A stretch of 64,000 nt of DNA, from assembly GCA_009760855.2 (NCBI GenBank), contig WPIO01000031.1, forward strand, positions 4,349,501 through 4,413,500, written 5' to 3'. The position numbers and the translations under genes are program-made. Positions within the stretch are counted from its first letter, which is position 1. Each line of letters starts with the position of its first letter. Source of the stretch: Cristatella mucedo. Its lineage: Eukaryota; Bryozoa; Phylactolaemata; Cristatellidae. Positions 39,801-53,850 of the stretch are shown here, piece by piece. The notes under the pieces are model-generated. The model had not been told where the DNA came from, ran no database searches, and saw only the letters and a program-made list of their open reading frames with translations.

Positions 39801-42800
39801 AAAGCCAAGACGGGATGTCACAAATATATGTACCAACTTGGATGTGGTATCCCGATCCAAGCAGGCCCAAAGTTTTGCAATACTAAGCAGGTGAGAGTAT
39901 GCAAACTTAGCTGTGGTGCTGATGTGGCCGCCTAGTGAAAGGTCACTTCGGAACAAGACACAGATTTCGTGAAGAAGCTACAGGAAATATTCTGGTTGAG
40001 CCCATTTTGAGCGGCAAGTTTTCCAGCTTCCTTGTCACATAGGTTTTCCGAAAACTATTAAAATTGATTTTATCGTCATTCAATTTTAGAAAATGTGGTG
40101 CCATCCAAGTGTGAATGTCAGCAATGTCATCAGTAGGGAGTGTGACTATTTTGAGATTATGAGAATGTCGTTGGTTTATGGGCTATTGTGATTTATGACA
40201 GTGATATATATAAGTAACGGGCAGCAAAAGCCTGGGGAGGAAGGTCGAGGACGCCGGGCAGGGCAGTCGCGTACTGGCCGCTGTGGCGTCCGTGTGAATA
40301 AACGTCTGCGAGCCCGCTTCGGTGTTCTGTGTGTGGTGTCGCGTACCTGTCACTTAGACAACGTCAAACTACAGGGAGGTTGAGAGAGTTTGACGTGCTG
40401 GAAGGCTGGTAGGGGCTAAAACATAGGTACAGCTGTGTGTCATCATCACAGAAATGAAAGCCTAAATTGCAAGAGAGCTAATGAAAGAGAGTGCCCTGGG
40501 ATAACCACATACTTAAGTGGCTGCTCGGATGGCTATAACCAGCTGACATCGATGCACTGGAGTCTCCCACTAAGATAGGACCTAAACCACTGCAGTGTGC
40601 ATTTGGCAGTGATGCAAGGCACGATGATAAGCACCCCGATAAGGATTTGTTAATAAATGCCGAAAAATCCAACAAAACGAGCCCAGCGATTCTACCAAAG
40701 TCTGCATTCCTGAGGTCGTTTTATACGGGCAACAAGGCCCAGTCCATGGTGTGACTAGCTCTAAAGTCTGACTGGAACTTACTAGCTAGGTTAGAAGTGT
40801 TGACATACAAGTTTAGTGGGTCTGCCATTACTCGTTCCAGTATCTTTGAAAAGGAACGGCAGTTAGGGAGACTAGGAAAAAGTTGATGAAAAGCAACAGA
40901 ATCAATCTATCAGCTCATCTACACAAGCTCATCTACACAAGCTCATCTACACAAGCTCATCTACACAAGCTACACAAGCTCATCTAAGCTCATCTACACA
41001 AGCTCATCTACACAAGCTCATCTACACAAGCTCATCTACACAAGCTCATCTACACAAGCTCATCTACACAAGCTCATCTACACAAGCTCATCTACACAAG
41101 CTCATCTACACAAGCTCATCTACACAAGCTCATCTACACAAGCTCATCTACACAAGCTCATCTACACAAGCTCATCTACACAAGCTCATCTACACAAGCT
41201 CATCTACACAAACCTGGTCAGCCAAGAGGTGTGTACTGCCATTGTGTTGTCACCGAGGCACTAACGGCAGCTAAATAAATAAATCTAAACATGGCGAATT
41301 TTATGGCACCCCATGAGGACTGAATCTCTATCCAAGTGCTTCGCATACGCCACAGGGGCTCGACACCAAGACCAGAGTCGTCAAAGGTGTGCCGCTTGAT
41401 CTCCACCATCAAAGCAGAGCACATAACCCCTGGGCCAAAGCAGTGGCAAGGCTTTGAGTTCGGCAGAAAACCATACTGCATAACAACTATTTATGAGCAA
41501 AAAACAGTGACGCAGAAATTGAAGGCTTAACGGTTAAAGTAAACTCTGCCAGCATATCTCCTGGTGCATCTGCACGAAATATAGGTGTCCTGTTCCAAAG
41601 TGACCTTTCATTAGACGTTTATATTTTCATCAGGTCCACAGTCGAGTCTGTCTACCTTTCAGCTACATAGCATTGCTAAAACTCGGGCTTGCTTAAGCAA
41701 GGATACCACGTCTAAATTGGTTCATGCATTTGTGACATCGTCTCGACTTTTGTAAATCACTGCTTACCTTTCTACCGGCCTGTGCAATCAGGTGCTTACA
41801 GTTGTTGCAAACCTCTGCAGCTAGGCATGTCTGTCGTGATTGTAGCAGTTGCCACATCACCACTTCTCGCCGATCTGCATTGGCTCCCAATCAAGCAGCA
41901 AAACGACTTCAAGATTCTGTTACTCACTTTTAGGTCCCTTCATTCTTTAGCTCCAGCCTACATTTCAGAACTACTTCCGCCACCAGGCTAGGCATCATAC
42001 CACCTGCTTTTCTGACTCACATCGTTTACCTATAACACACACGTACCTCAAATCCTTTGGAGACAGTGCCTTTGGATCGTATATGCTCCAAAAGCCTGGA
42101 ACTCACTCTCGATGATGTCACGACATCCCCTGTCTTGGCGACATTTAAAAAGAAGCTAGAAAGTGTGCTCCAGCAATGGCAGAAGCGGCGGCTAGTGCAG
42201 CCGATGACAGGATCCAAACGATCGTCAATTCTGAAGGAAACTCGATGCATTCGGAATTTTCACTCATCGCGTAGCCTCACTGTAACTGCTGGTAGCAAGA
42301 GGTTGCTGGTGGCAGCCGCAAGCTTCCCCGAATATCCATCGTGCACTGTGCACTTACGCTGATTAGTTGAGCAGCAGCCCCTTCGGTGGCCCTCGCATCG
42401 CCGTCGCTCAGCGACCCACTGAAAAGCTGCACTCGGTCAGCCGCTGCGATTCTAAGCTCCTTCGCCACGGCTCTTGCCGACAGGAACGGAACTGCATTCT
42501 TTGCGAGGCTGGACCACGACTTTCTTGGACGAGAGCCTGCGGCCGAAGGTGAAATGCAGGCCGGTGTGCGACTCGACTTACTCAAGGTACCGGACTAACG
42601 CTGCTGAAACAGTGCACAGATAAAAGGCACCTGCGGGAAATGGCGTCTTCAGCAACGTCAAAAAGTGGCAATGCGAAGCGATTCGTCTTTCCGGGCGCTC
42701 ATCTATGCACGGATACGTCAGGCAATAGCTCACTTCATTACCTAGCACTGCTCAGACAGAGTGGAAACTCGGCCGTCCAATTTCGCTCATGTCCAAGTTG

Positions 42801-45800
42801 CTGCCGACTTGGCACGACGTACATCTACTCCTGCTAAGTGGTGGCAGCGAGATTCGTATAACCGCAACCATGGTGCAATGCAGCAAGCAGCCAAACGTGC
42901 TATGGCAACAATATTTGATGCCCCAGGGAGTCATAGGGATACTCATTTCGGCCGACGACACGTTCCACGAGCTAACAAATAAAATAAATGAAAGGGGCTT
43001 CTGTTTCTGGCCACTCGGGCATAGAAGAATTGCATCGACCTGAACATTGCAGGCTTTGCGGCCCATATCCAAATAACTGCAGCTAAGCAACCTTGACGTT
43101 AATGGACAACTTGGTTCGTACAGCTAGCCAGCGTTTCCATCTTCTCGCACAGCCGTATGTTCCAAATAACAGATGCAACACAGATTGAGACAAGATCTTA
43201 GAGCTCCCCCTCTCAAAAACTATACCATTACACATTACAGGTCACTTTGGTCCAAAATATTTGTCTATCAGCTTTAGTCATAAGCATGCACATAAATAAA
43301 AAAGCAATTAGTATGCCATGCAAGCTTTCGTACAGTGCAAACTGTACGACGATACTGTACATATTGCTGTTATGTACTAAATAATGAAGAGTGACCACAT
43401 GCCAATCAATTCCAGGACCAGAATTTGGTCATCTTTAAGCCTAGCGATACGTTTTGATAAAATATAATGCCCAATCTCACGACAGAGCAGATGCAGCAGC
43501 ACATTTTTCATTCATCCAGTCGATTGCTTAAATCTGCTGCTGCATCACATTACATCTTATTTCGAGGGTTTTTATTTGTAGCACATCTGGATCCTCCATC
43601 TATTAGACGAAGTGGGAAAATGTTAACATGCAAGTGCATACGGTGCCGAAATACCTGTAAAATCAGGTATGGAAGAGACGAGCCTGGTCATCTGTTCTTG
43701 GCTAATTAGTTTGGGCCCTTATTTTCATACCTGTAGAGACCGTGCCTTCAGTTACCATGCTTGTCTAAGCATGATACCTTGCTTGTCATTAACTCTAGGC
43801 TATTGCTTCTCTTAATACTAAAATAATAGTAATAATAATAACACTACATTTGTATATAGTGCCCATCATTTACACTTTATAATCTACTTACAATCTTCCT
43901 CTCATCTACTCATAATTAATTCATAATCTACTCATAATCTACTTATAATATACCTATACATATAAACTGCTCATAGTCTACCCAAATCTACTCATAATCT
44001 GCTTATAATATACTCATGATTTACTTATAATATACTTGTAATTCCTTTACAATTGACTCATAATCTACCTGTGCATGTAAACTGGTTATAATCTACCTAT
44101 AATCTATTCATAATCCATCTATAGTCTACATATAATATATTCATAATCTATTTAAAATAAACTATTTATATTATACTCATAATTGAACTATAATTCATTT
44201 ATAATTTATTTATAATATAAACATAATCTACTCATAGTTCATTTATAATCTACTTATAATTCATAAGCAATCTAGAAATAATCGGCATAATCTACTCATA
44301 ATTAATATATAATCTAATCATAATTCGTTTATAAACTACTCAATATCTACCTATAATCTACATATAATCGAATTATAATCTGCTCATAATTCATATATCG
44401 TCTACTCGTACATCTACAATCTATTCATAGTTTACTCATAATATACTAACAATTCATTTATAATCTATTCATAACCTGCCAATAATCTATACATAGTTAC
44501 TTATAATTCATTTATAATCAACTTATAATCCACTGACAATTTATGTATAATCTACTCATAATCTAATAATAATTTTTTTACAATCTACTTACAATCGACT
44601 TATTAATAATTTATAATCTACTCATAGTTCATATATAATCTACATAATTGAATTATAACCTACTCATTTATATATAATCTACTCATAATATAACTATAAT
44701 ATACTGATAATTCATTTGCAATTTACTCATGATCTGCTTGTAATCTACTCATAATTTACTTATAATCTACTTATACTTATGAAGTGAGTTGATAAGTGCC
44801 GGAATACTGATTCGGTTCTCATAGGACGATGAACAAACGGCCAGACTATTACCATTATTAAGATATGTAATCATGATTCGCGTAAGGAGAAAAGTCCAAT
44901 GCATGTCTAATGGGAGAAGAAAAATCACGCTAATGCATTTATTCAACACATCACACGGACTACTAGCGACCTTGGAAGAATTTTCAATAAAGTAAATTTT
45001 GTATCAAAACCCAACCGAATAAAGGTGAGTTCTTTACGAACGCAATGTCATCCACAAGTTGATGCAGCTGTAGTAAGACACACTTGAGAACGAAGAGCCA
45101 CCTGTACCTGTACTCGGAGCATCACTGAACGTAATACGAGGTCGTTCTTGGCATTTGCCACTCATTGGTGCATACGTGGAGCCAAATACGGCAGACGTCA
45201 AACCACAGTTTGTCTCTGTTCGATCATCGAGTTGATAGTAGGATTCGTGTATTTCATCAACCAGCATTGCTGCCACGGATACTTCAAAGTCAGAGCACTC
45301 GTCCCAGTCACATGCGGTTTCGGAGACCAGCTGCTACTCAAAAGAATAGACGAAGCAGTTATGAGCTTCTACTGAAAGAATGCTCAGCAGCCGTGCACAA
45401 GACAAACCGAGTTACCTAGGCATGTCCAAGTCTGCAGCTGGGCTTGTCTGTCGCGAATGGCAAAACGGTGACATTGCTATACATTTCAACGATCTTGACT
45501 GGGTCCTCATCAAGAAAAGTATCGAATTTAAGGTTCTGTCACTCACTTTTGGGTACCTTCATTCTTGTGCAACCGGAACACCAATCTGAAATATTTTCTA
45601 ATCGGGTTTTTCATTGCACCACCCACTTCTAGTGCTCTGGCCGTTTGGTTGTCTTTTTTGCAGAATATTTAAACTGCCTCGAAATACATTTAGTTCTCTT
45701 TGGTTATTATGTAAATGTTTTTCGCTAGTATTATTACTATCCTTATTAAGTCTCGATGATTTGGCAAAATCCTGAGGCAGTAAGAAGAGCTGTGAAAGTT

Positions 45801-48800
45801 GCTTGACTACCCAAGACTTGATATCACGAGCCAACTCCTTCAGCTTAGCAGCTGGCTTCGTCAGACTGCTTATGTGCTGGAATTTTGAAAGGCATCTCCA
45901 TTGAATGTACTACTGTTAAAACTGCGCTATAGCGGCTTCTGAGCTCATATCTTTTGCCACAAACGCATCGCTTGGTAGCAATCAAGAGCACAGGGCAGTC
46001 TATTCAACAGCTACAGAGGACTACATCTGTATACAATCAGCTATAGTGTACAATGCCATACAACTAGAAGTCCAAAGAACAACTGACTAACTATTAATAA
46101 TAATAATAATAATACACTTGATAAAGCACCCTCAGAGAACTCAATCTCTCTCTAGACACTTTATATTTGCTACTTAAGATTTCTAGCTATCCTATCTAAA
46201 CCATTCGTTGTGACATATTCGATTCCCGTTGGCTATAATTCAGGAACAGCAAATACTTTCTGTCATAATGTGGCTGTTGTCGAATGTCAATGGTTCTGTA
46301 GGAACAAAAGGATAAAATGAAAAACCAAAAGCAAAATGCCAGCCCTTGCCATTTCTTATCAGCAGAATAAGAAGTGTACTTGTCAACTACGGGCCGAAAT
46401 AATAATAATGCACTTGATAAAGCGCCCTCAGAGAACTCGATCTCTTTCTAGGTGATTTACATTTGCTGCAAAGGGAAACACGATTGAATGGTGAGTAATA
46501 TCATGCTTGATAAACAATAACATGGTTGAATAACATGGTTAGGGGTGACATGCACAGGGTCAGCATGCAAATGTGGTTAGTGGCAGCATGTATAGTGTCA
46601 GCAGGCATAGAAACTGCCTACATTACCGACAATGGCTCGCAGACAGCTGGCGAGGCAGACAGAGGCACGGACACAGAACTATCAGGGTTCACTTAGAATG
46701 CCTTCAAAACGGAATGATTGGTATTTGCAAATGCTATTTCGAAGAAGTTTCGAGATTCATTTCAATACCCAAATCAAAGGCGAAGTCAAGCTCAGAATGC
46801 TTTTCCTTAAACGGCCGTGGATGGAGGCAGAAATCCCGTGGCCTCAAAAGGCAAGCGATGGAGCGATTGCGCACATGTCTGAGCTGTCAAAGAGAGACAG
46901 CTCAGACAACGATTTCCGAGTGCCTACATTCAGCATAAGCATGGAAAATTTTAAAACAAAAAGAAAATGTTTTATATTGGCCATGAAGAGATTGGCACGG
47001 CTACAGTAAAGCGACTCCTTGGCAGACGACGAGTGGTGACGACGAGGCGAATAGAAGAAGAAGAGAAGCTAACGTTCCTCTAGTGCAGCGGATTAATTGT
47101 GGCCATTGGGTGCGTGCACGGCAAGCAGCACCCTTCGGTTCTGGGAACTCTACGAGGTGCGGAGGAGCAGAAGTCCGTCCGTAGGCCATTGAAAGGCACT
47201 TCGGAAGGTAGCGCTCACACAGCGAAGCACGAGCTGAGAAGCAGAGCACCTTAGAGCTACATCACGTGCTCGATCGTGATCGAAAACTTTAAGAGAACGT
47301 GGTGCATCATCATGCTGTCAGAGCACTCACTTTTAACAGTATGCATTCGACATTCAAGGTCAAGTTCGGCGGCTTGAGGCAGAGCCGAAGCAAGCATCGA
47401 CATACTTACACGTGATGTTCACCCGATTAGCATACTACTAAAGTGACAAGTCAACGGCGTTTCGGCGAATCATTTCACAGTCAATCGCACTCCTCTCAGA
47501 AAGAATATAAACGTCGGCATGACAGCGAGGACAGGCAGTGAGGTCGGTCGCTGATGGAGGAGGAGGAATCTGCAGTGCTGCAGCAATCGTATGAGGTATG
47601 GACGAGGATGCCGCTCTACGATTTGCTCCTGCCTACTCTCTGCGCAACGCTACTTGTTCAAAGTGGCGTCACTGACATGCAAACAGGCCTGCACAGCCTG
47701 GAGCGGCATTCTAGCAGAAATGGTGACCATGAGAAGCATTCCCTGTCGATGCAAGGCACGTCCGATCGAAAAAGATAGTCTCACGGGATTGTTTAACATG
47801 ATCTCATCCTCTGCCATGGTCAGAAACTTTCTCCAAAACATTCTGCAACGCCTGCTGCACCGTCATTTTGTCGTCCTTCGAAAGTGTGTGAACAGCGAAT
47901 GAGAGCAAAAAGCATGAAAAAATCGGACTTCGCCCTATGCCCCTGAAACAGTCGGTATGACTGCTTAACGCTCACGTTTCGGCACGAAGCTAACTAAGCA
48001 TTAAGAAGCTCACCGAAAAGACGCAGCCATGTATTCCAAGTCTGAGACGCACCTTTGCCTCACATAACTTTGCACCTGCTAGTTGAGCAAAGATAATAGG
48101 GCATCTAGTACTAATTAGGAGTGGCATATTGATGGATATAAGCACCAACTCTTCACTTAAGAGCAGTATAAAAAAAACGCTATTTTGCTGCCGTTTCAGA
48201 ATAGCGTGTCAGCTGCTGCAAAATACACGCGAACCTAGCCATCCACCATTTGAATAGTAGCAATAGAGAAGGCACAACTATGCAGCACAGATAAAAACAA
48301 GACTGCATCATTTAGCTTCTTGTTTCTACGTGGCTAGCTTTTGCGTGCAGCATTCGGCCTACCTCAGAACGGGATGTTAAATCGGTGCATGCTGGCACCG
48401 CTTGCCCAGCTCGGCTGGCTTGCTCTTGTGGGCCTGGGGCCATGCTGCCAGTGCGATTCCCTCTCTCTGCTTCTCCAGCAGACACGCTCGACGTGCTGCC
48501 ACGGACGCACTCTCGACACTGACTGCCGAAGACAGGCCCATGCAGCGCGCAGCAGCTCGACGCCGTTCGATCTGCTTCTTTTTCTGCATCGCCACACGAA
48601 CTTGGCTCCTCGGAACGTGTGACACGAGTCTCCGCCGAGCACTCCGCTCTATCGTGGACCAGGCTGCTGCACAGTGTGAGCTGCGAACAGTCACACAAAG
48701 AAGCGCTTGCACTCTTCATCTGCAAGATTCGCTTGCCACTGTCACGAGGCCCTTGAACAGCTCTTTTGACGGCTCTCGGCGACATTGCGCAGCCTGCAGA

Positions 48801-51800
48801 TGCCCATGCCATTGAATCGAGGGCAAATGCATGCAAGGGCGACCGACCGGGTGTGCACTTCAGGTCCTCAGTAGCAGCCTCCGTGCCGGTAGAATTTCCG
48901 GCACTCGTGGCGCTGCCAGCAGATGCACCGAACACTTGCTGGCTGCTGTCGGTGAGAACACCACGACGTGCGCCGGAATCGCCACCAACTGCATCAATCG
49001 AGTGCTGGCCAATTAAAAAGCTTCCATGCACAAGCAACTCCTCACTCGAAAAACAGTTTCCCGACTCGTCGCTGTCGACGCCATACCATGTGGAAGCATT
49101 GCAGCGTTTCTGATCGCCCCGGCTGCTCGAATCGCACTCTGGCTGTCGAAAGCATTGCAAACAAGAGCTTTCCATCCGAGTCTGACTGTTAGTGCTTGCA
49201 TGCGACAATGCCTTAACCGACTTTTCTTGCCTTGGCGTTTGGTTAGATCTTTGAACGGTGACATCACAAAGTATTCTCGAAACGTCTGACAGCACACTGG
49301 CGGCTACTTTCCTCGTGTTGGGGACTTCAAGGTTGCTATGGCCATGCATACCATCACTAGACAAGCCCAGAGCTGGCTGACCAGCTGATCGAACGTTTGA
49401 CCCATGCTTCAAGTCGGCTTTTGTAAATAAACAGTCGATCGGAGGACAGCTTTGTGCAATGCGATATGTTGGTCTCTCCTCCCCCAATAAAGAACGACTT
49501 CGATAGTCACTCTCATTGGCACGGCCTTTCAAAGGTTCATCTCGAGGTTCCACCAGCACAGTCTTCGACGCTTTTGCCTTGAAAGCTTCATCGTGGCTGT
49601 GGTATGAACGGCCACTGACATCGTCGTGATCCTTCAATCGCCGTAGAAGCTTCATCTCCTTGCCCACGCTAGCAAGTATCTTGGATACTGACGCCCTCGA
49701 TGCTGACGAGTGGCCGCTACTGGGAGCAAGTCGGCACTGAGTGTCGGCTTTTGCTGAGTCAATTTGGCGCATAAGCTTCAAGGGGCTCGAGCTTACGTAG
49801 CAACGGAGTAACTTTTTGTTTGGCGGAGGAGTTACTATCGGTGCACATGCAGTTGGTCTCACAGGGCTAAGACACGAGAGATGCCCGGCACGCTCGTAAG
49901 CTGGCCTGCCACTTTCGGCACATGCTTTCGAAAGGTACCCCTCGTGCAAGGTATTATTGCAAGATGCGACTGCTTGCTGTACAACCTCTGTCAGCAGGTC
50001 AGGGCTTCTATAAATTCTGTCAGCACGACCGAATCTCTTCTGAAGCATGCCGCTGTCTCTGGACACAGCAAAATGATCGGGTAACACAGCATCGTGCATG
50101 TTTCGTGACGCTATAGGCGTGTTAACGATGCAATGCTCTGCTTGCTTAGATAGTACGCATTGATCATCGCTGCCGTTTGCTGATGTGGTGAGCCCTGTAA
50201 CAGTATCCGGCCTGGCTGGGGCACAGTTTGCCTCATCTACCGGTGATTTCTTGCTAGCCTCGGCTCTTTGCCGCTTCACAATTTTTGAGAGAATGCTCCT
50301 CGCTATGCTTGATGTTGTGATCTCTTCTAAACTGCAAGGGAAAAGACAACACAACGCGATTGCTTCAGCAATTAATGAGCACGACCTTCAGGACAATCAC
50401 TACTGCCACTTGAAATTTTTCACACACAAGTGTGTAAATACTCACTGTGTACATCAACCTCTACAATTTTGAATACACTTCTTTTATATGGAAGTCACGT
50501 AAGCTGAAGCCACAGTTTGATTTGAGTCTGCATGTCCCACAGACGGAAGTCGCAAAGAGAGTTCAAATACTTCCCGAAATGGTGGTCACAAGCATGGAAG
50601 TCACAGCTGATTCACTATCCGGCGACAGGGAGGAGAGCCCGGTCAAAAGGTAAGCGTCCATACGTTAGTAGCTACGTGTAAGGGCTTAATGTTACACCTT
50701 TTCTTTCTTGAGGTTGGTGGTACAAGAGAAATCGACCCCTATACTACTGACCATGTCCCATACATCTTGTTAATGGAAGTAGTGCAGACGGAAATCTTGT
50801 AAATAAAAATTACCCGACGAAATCGCAGTTTGAATCGTAAACAGAGTTCGAAAAGGAAGTTCAAACATAAATTTACCTATATCTAACTTTATAGTCCTTC
50901 GAAGATCCCCCTAGCAGAAGGTAATACTAACTCGGAGAGCTTCGAAGGACTATTTACTTCAATGCATCCGAAGAGCTTCAAAGGACTGCCAAATTCAATA
51001 ACAAAAATCTGGGCTTACACTGCCATCGTGGACAGGCAAGGACAGGAGTCTTTGCACGGGAGTCGATGGATCTGGAACAAAAGTGAGCACAACAGAATTT
51101 ACTCGTAACTATCGCAGATGTCAACAAGAAAAACAATAATCAGAGGAAGCCACTTGGTGTCGCAAAGCCGAAACTATACGACGAACTAGACAACAGGGAG
51201 AGAGACTGAACAAGCAGCCCATGACCTTTGTACCGTCCAAGCTCACCGAATGCTTTAGTTATCAATATAATTCCTTTGCATAGCACCCTAAGAGAACTTA
51301 ATCAGACCTTGATCGGGGCGAGCACCTTGACCACTGGGCCAAACCCCGAGTGGCATATGACAAAGCCAACAACAGGAAGAGACCGGAGGTACGACTCGAT
51401 AACTGGTATGGAGTACTTGCTGACAGTGGGCCATGCTCTATAGCCGAGCTGGCGAGCACCCAGGCCCACAATCCAATGCAACGAAACACAGAAATTGAGA
51501 GAACTAATCAAAAAATAAAGACTAAGCTCCAATCTCTTTAATGCTAACACTGAAAGAAATATTTATTCCGCAGGCTACTCGCTTGAATGCCAGAGCAAGT
51601 TCTTCAGCAAACGATTGCCAGGTTCGAGGGCGCTGCTGTTTCTGGCCATGGGCTACGCCGAAATACTGCAGTATAAATGCAACCGCAGGGAATTTACAAG
51701 CAAACCCACCAGTAAATAAGAAGAAATCTAGAAATTAGAAGTAAATTAGAGTTTACCACTACAAGCTGCAGCAGCATATAAATACAATAGCAGGCTGATG

Positions 51801-53797
51801 GACGAACTTTGAAATGCTAAGGAACATCGCCAGGCGTTGACTTTAAAAGCTGAAGTCCTTCATTCACTGTACTAAAAAAAGACATAATTTATGTCGCCAC
51901 GATAACTTTCGTGCAAGGTGCTACCCCTATAGATACATGCAATAGCTAACATCTCGATATTTTGGTCACTTTTGATGATTGTAAAATTCATCATATACAT
52001 TGACTACCATATGCAGGCTATCCTGAGTCAGTGCAGTCCTGACTACAGCCAGAAAGATTGTCCCAGCTATTACCAGCCAAGTCAAGAGACAAAAGCCTCC
52101 GGCTCTGGCAAGAGATAAATGTTTCTATTGCCTGGAAATTCACTAGCAGAAGTAATATAAACGAAATGCTCGAAGTAGTGTAAGCCACAAACTATCAAAC
52201 ATTTTTGTGGTGTAGGTCACTTAATTCCAAAAGCCTTGTTTAGTCAGTCGCCTTTCTTGGATATCGCACACTTTGCAGTGCCAATCATTATTGGCAGCCG
52301 CCTTTACGAAAGCCAGATGGCACTTCCAGATTGCCAGATCGAGCAAATTTTTCGAACCCTTTGGGAATCTGATCCCCTTTAGGCAAATCTAGGCACAATC
52401 GGTAATCCTGCGAGTGAATCCGCCTCCAGGTCCAAAGCATTAAACTGCCTCGTACAGAGCCTCTCGTTTGAGAATGGACCCCTAATGTCTCCCTAATCGC
52501 CAATTGCTTCTTCTTTTCGTGATGAGGCCTTCTGTCCCATGTTCTCAGACGCCAGGTCGCTACATCTGTCTGCTCATGAACCGAGCAGCTGAGAAGCTCG
52601 AATCGTGCAGAGTAGTTACAGTGACAGAGCAGCGTCGAAGAAAAAGCAGCCTTGGCTCCTTCTATTGTCGTCCAGCCCTCGCATTAGCCTGTAGGACGAC
52701 GTATTTCAATTTTACTGCATACAGGTTTACCCTCAATATGTCAGTTACAGAAAGAATACAAGATGCGATTACACGACTCAACCGACAGCCTAACTATTGC
52801 TAGCCGTTGCTCGATACATATGAGTGAACGTGGAACCGATGCCCTCTGAGAAATTATTAAATGAGATGCACGAAGGATGTTCCGCATGCTAACGAATGCC
52901 CTCTGCAAGCTTCTTCAGTCCACAGTGCACACTGAATCCCACCTAAAGATCGAGTTGACTCAGTGATGCTACGGCAAGCTCGTGCACTCCCGGCGCCAAC
53001 AGATGTTCTGAAGTTCAATGCCAAAAGCCAAGATGCAATAGCAGCTGTGTATAGCGCTATTGCAGCTAAGTTCACGGAGTGCCTCGTTTTTCAGTTGGTG
53101 CTTAGGAGCTAAGATGCATTTGGCTCTCCGAGCTAACGAAATTCGCAGCAAAGCCATGTAGCATGATCACCCGTGAGCAGCAAACTCACCAGGTGGCCAC
53201 AGCTGGCGAGTCACTCTGAGAGTTCATGCTCGTTCAAGCCCACCTTGCACTGAACAGCTGCTTGCGATGCCGACGCCTGCACGGCTGGAGCACTTACACC
53301 TCGGAGTGTTCCTCTGCTTTACCGGTTGAGACAGCTGCATCGGCCATCGTCATGCCGACAGCTGGGGCAACAGCAGGGGTAGCGATGTGTTCCTTGAGCA
53401 AGAACTCCGAGATCGCAGCTTCGACTGAGCTCAACACCGCTTTAAAGTCTCTGAACGTAATTCGGACTTTCCCGTTGTCGGCGTAGAAATCGCAGTCGGC
53501 TTGTGGACATGCGATCTTCAGTGCAAAGATGGGATGCTTCTCGAACTTCGTCACTCTGCGGCCGACGTCTGCATGAAATATAAATATAAGTATGTACATG
53601 TACCTGTCTATGGAGCCACTAGGTCATAGCCAAGTGATAAGGTAATCATACTTCCCAGCACAGGCCGAGACTTTCAGCAACATGCAACTCCTTCGGCCTT
53701 CCTGCAGGCCGGGGGGGGGGGGGAAACTGCTACATACAATGAGATAGCTCAATTAGCTATTCACAGCTCTCTCTCTCTCTCTGTCTCTGAAATTACA

Positions 53798-53850
<53 letters not shown>

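Noticed and set aside
40911-41211. CRISPR-like array
   Set aside because: Units are contiguous 14-mers without spacers, and the genome is animal.
47650-47841. Minus-strand frame with NNPV, considered as the MLH3 WxNPVF segment
   Set aside because: No other similarity, and it lies upstream of exon 7 in the wrong order.
52857-53157. Minus-strand open frames, considered as extra MLH3 exons
   Set aside because: Exons 5 and 6 join directly in phase and the alignment has no gap to fill.
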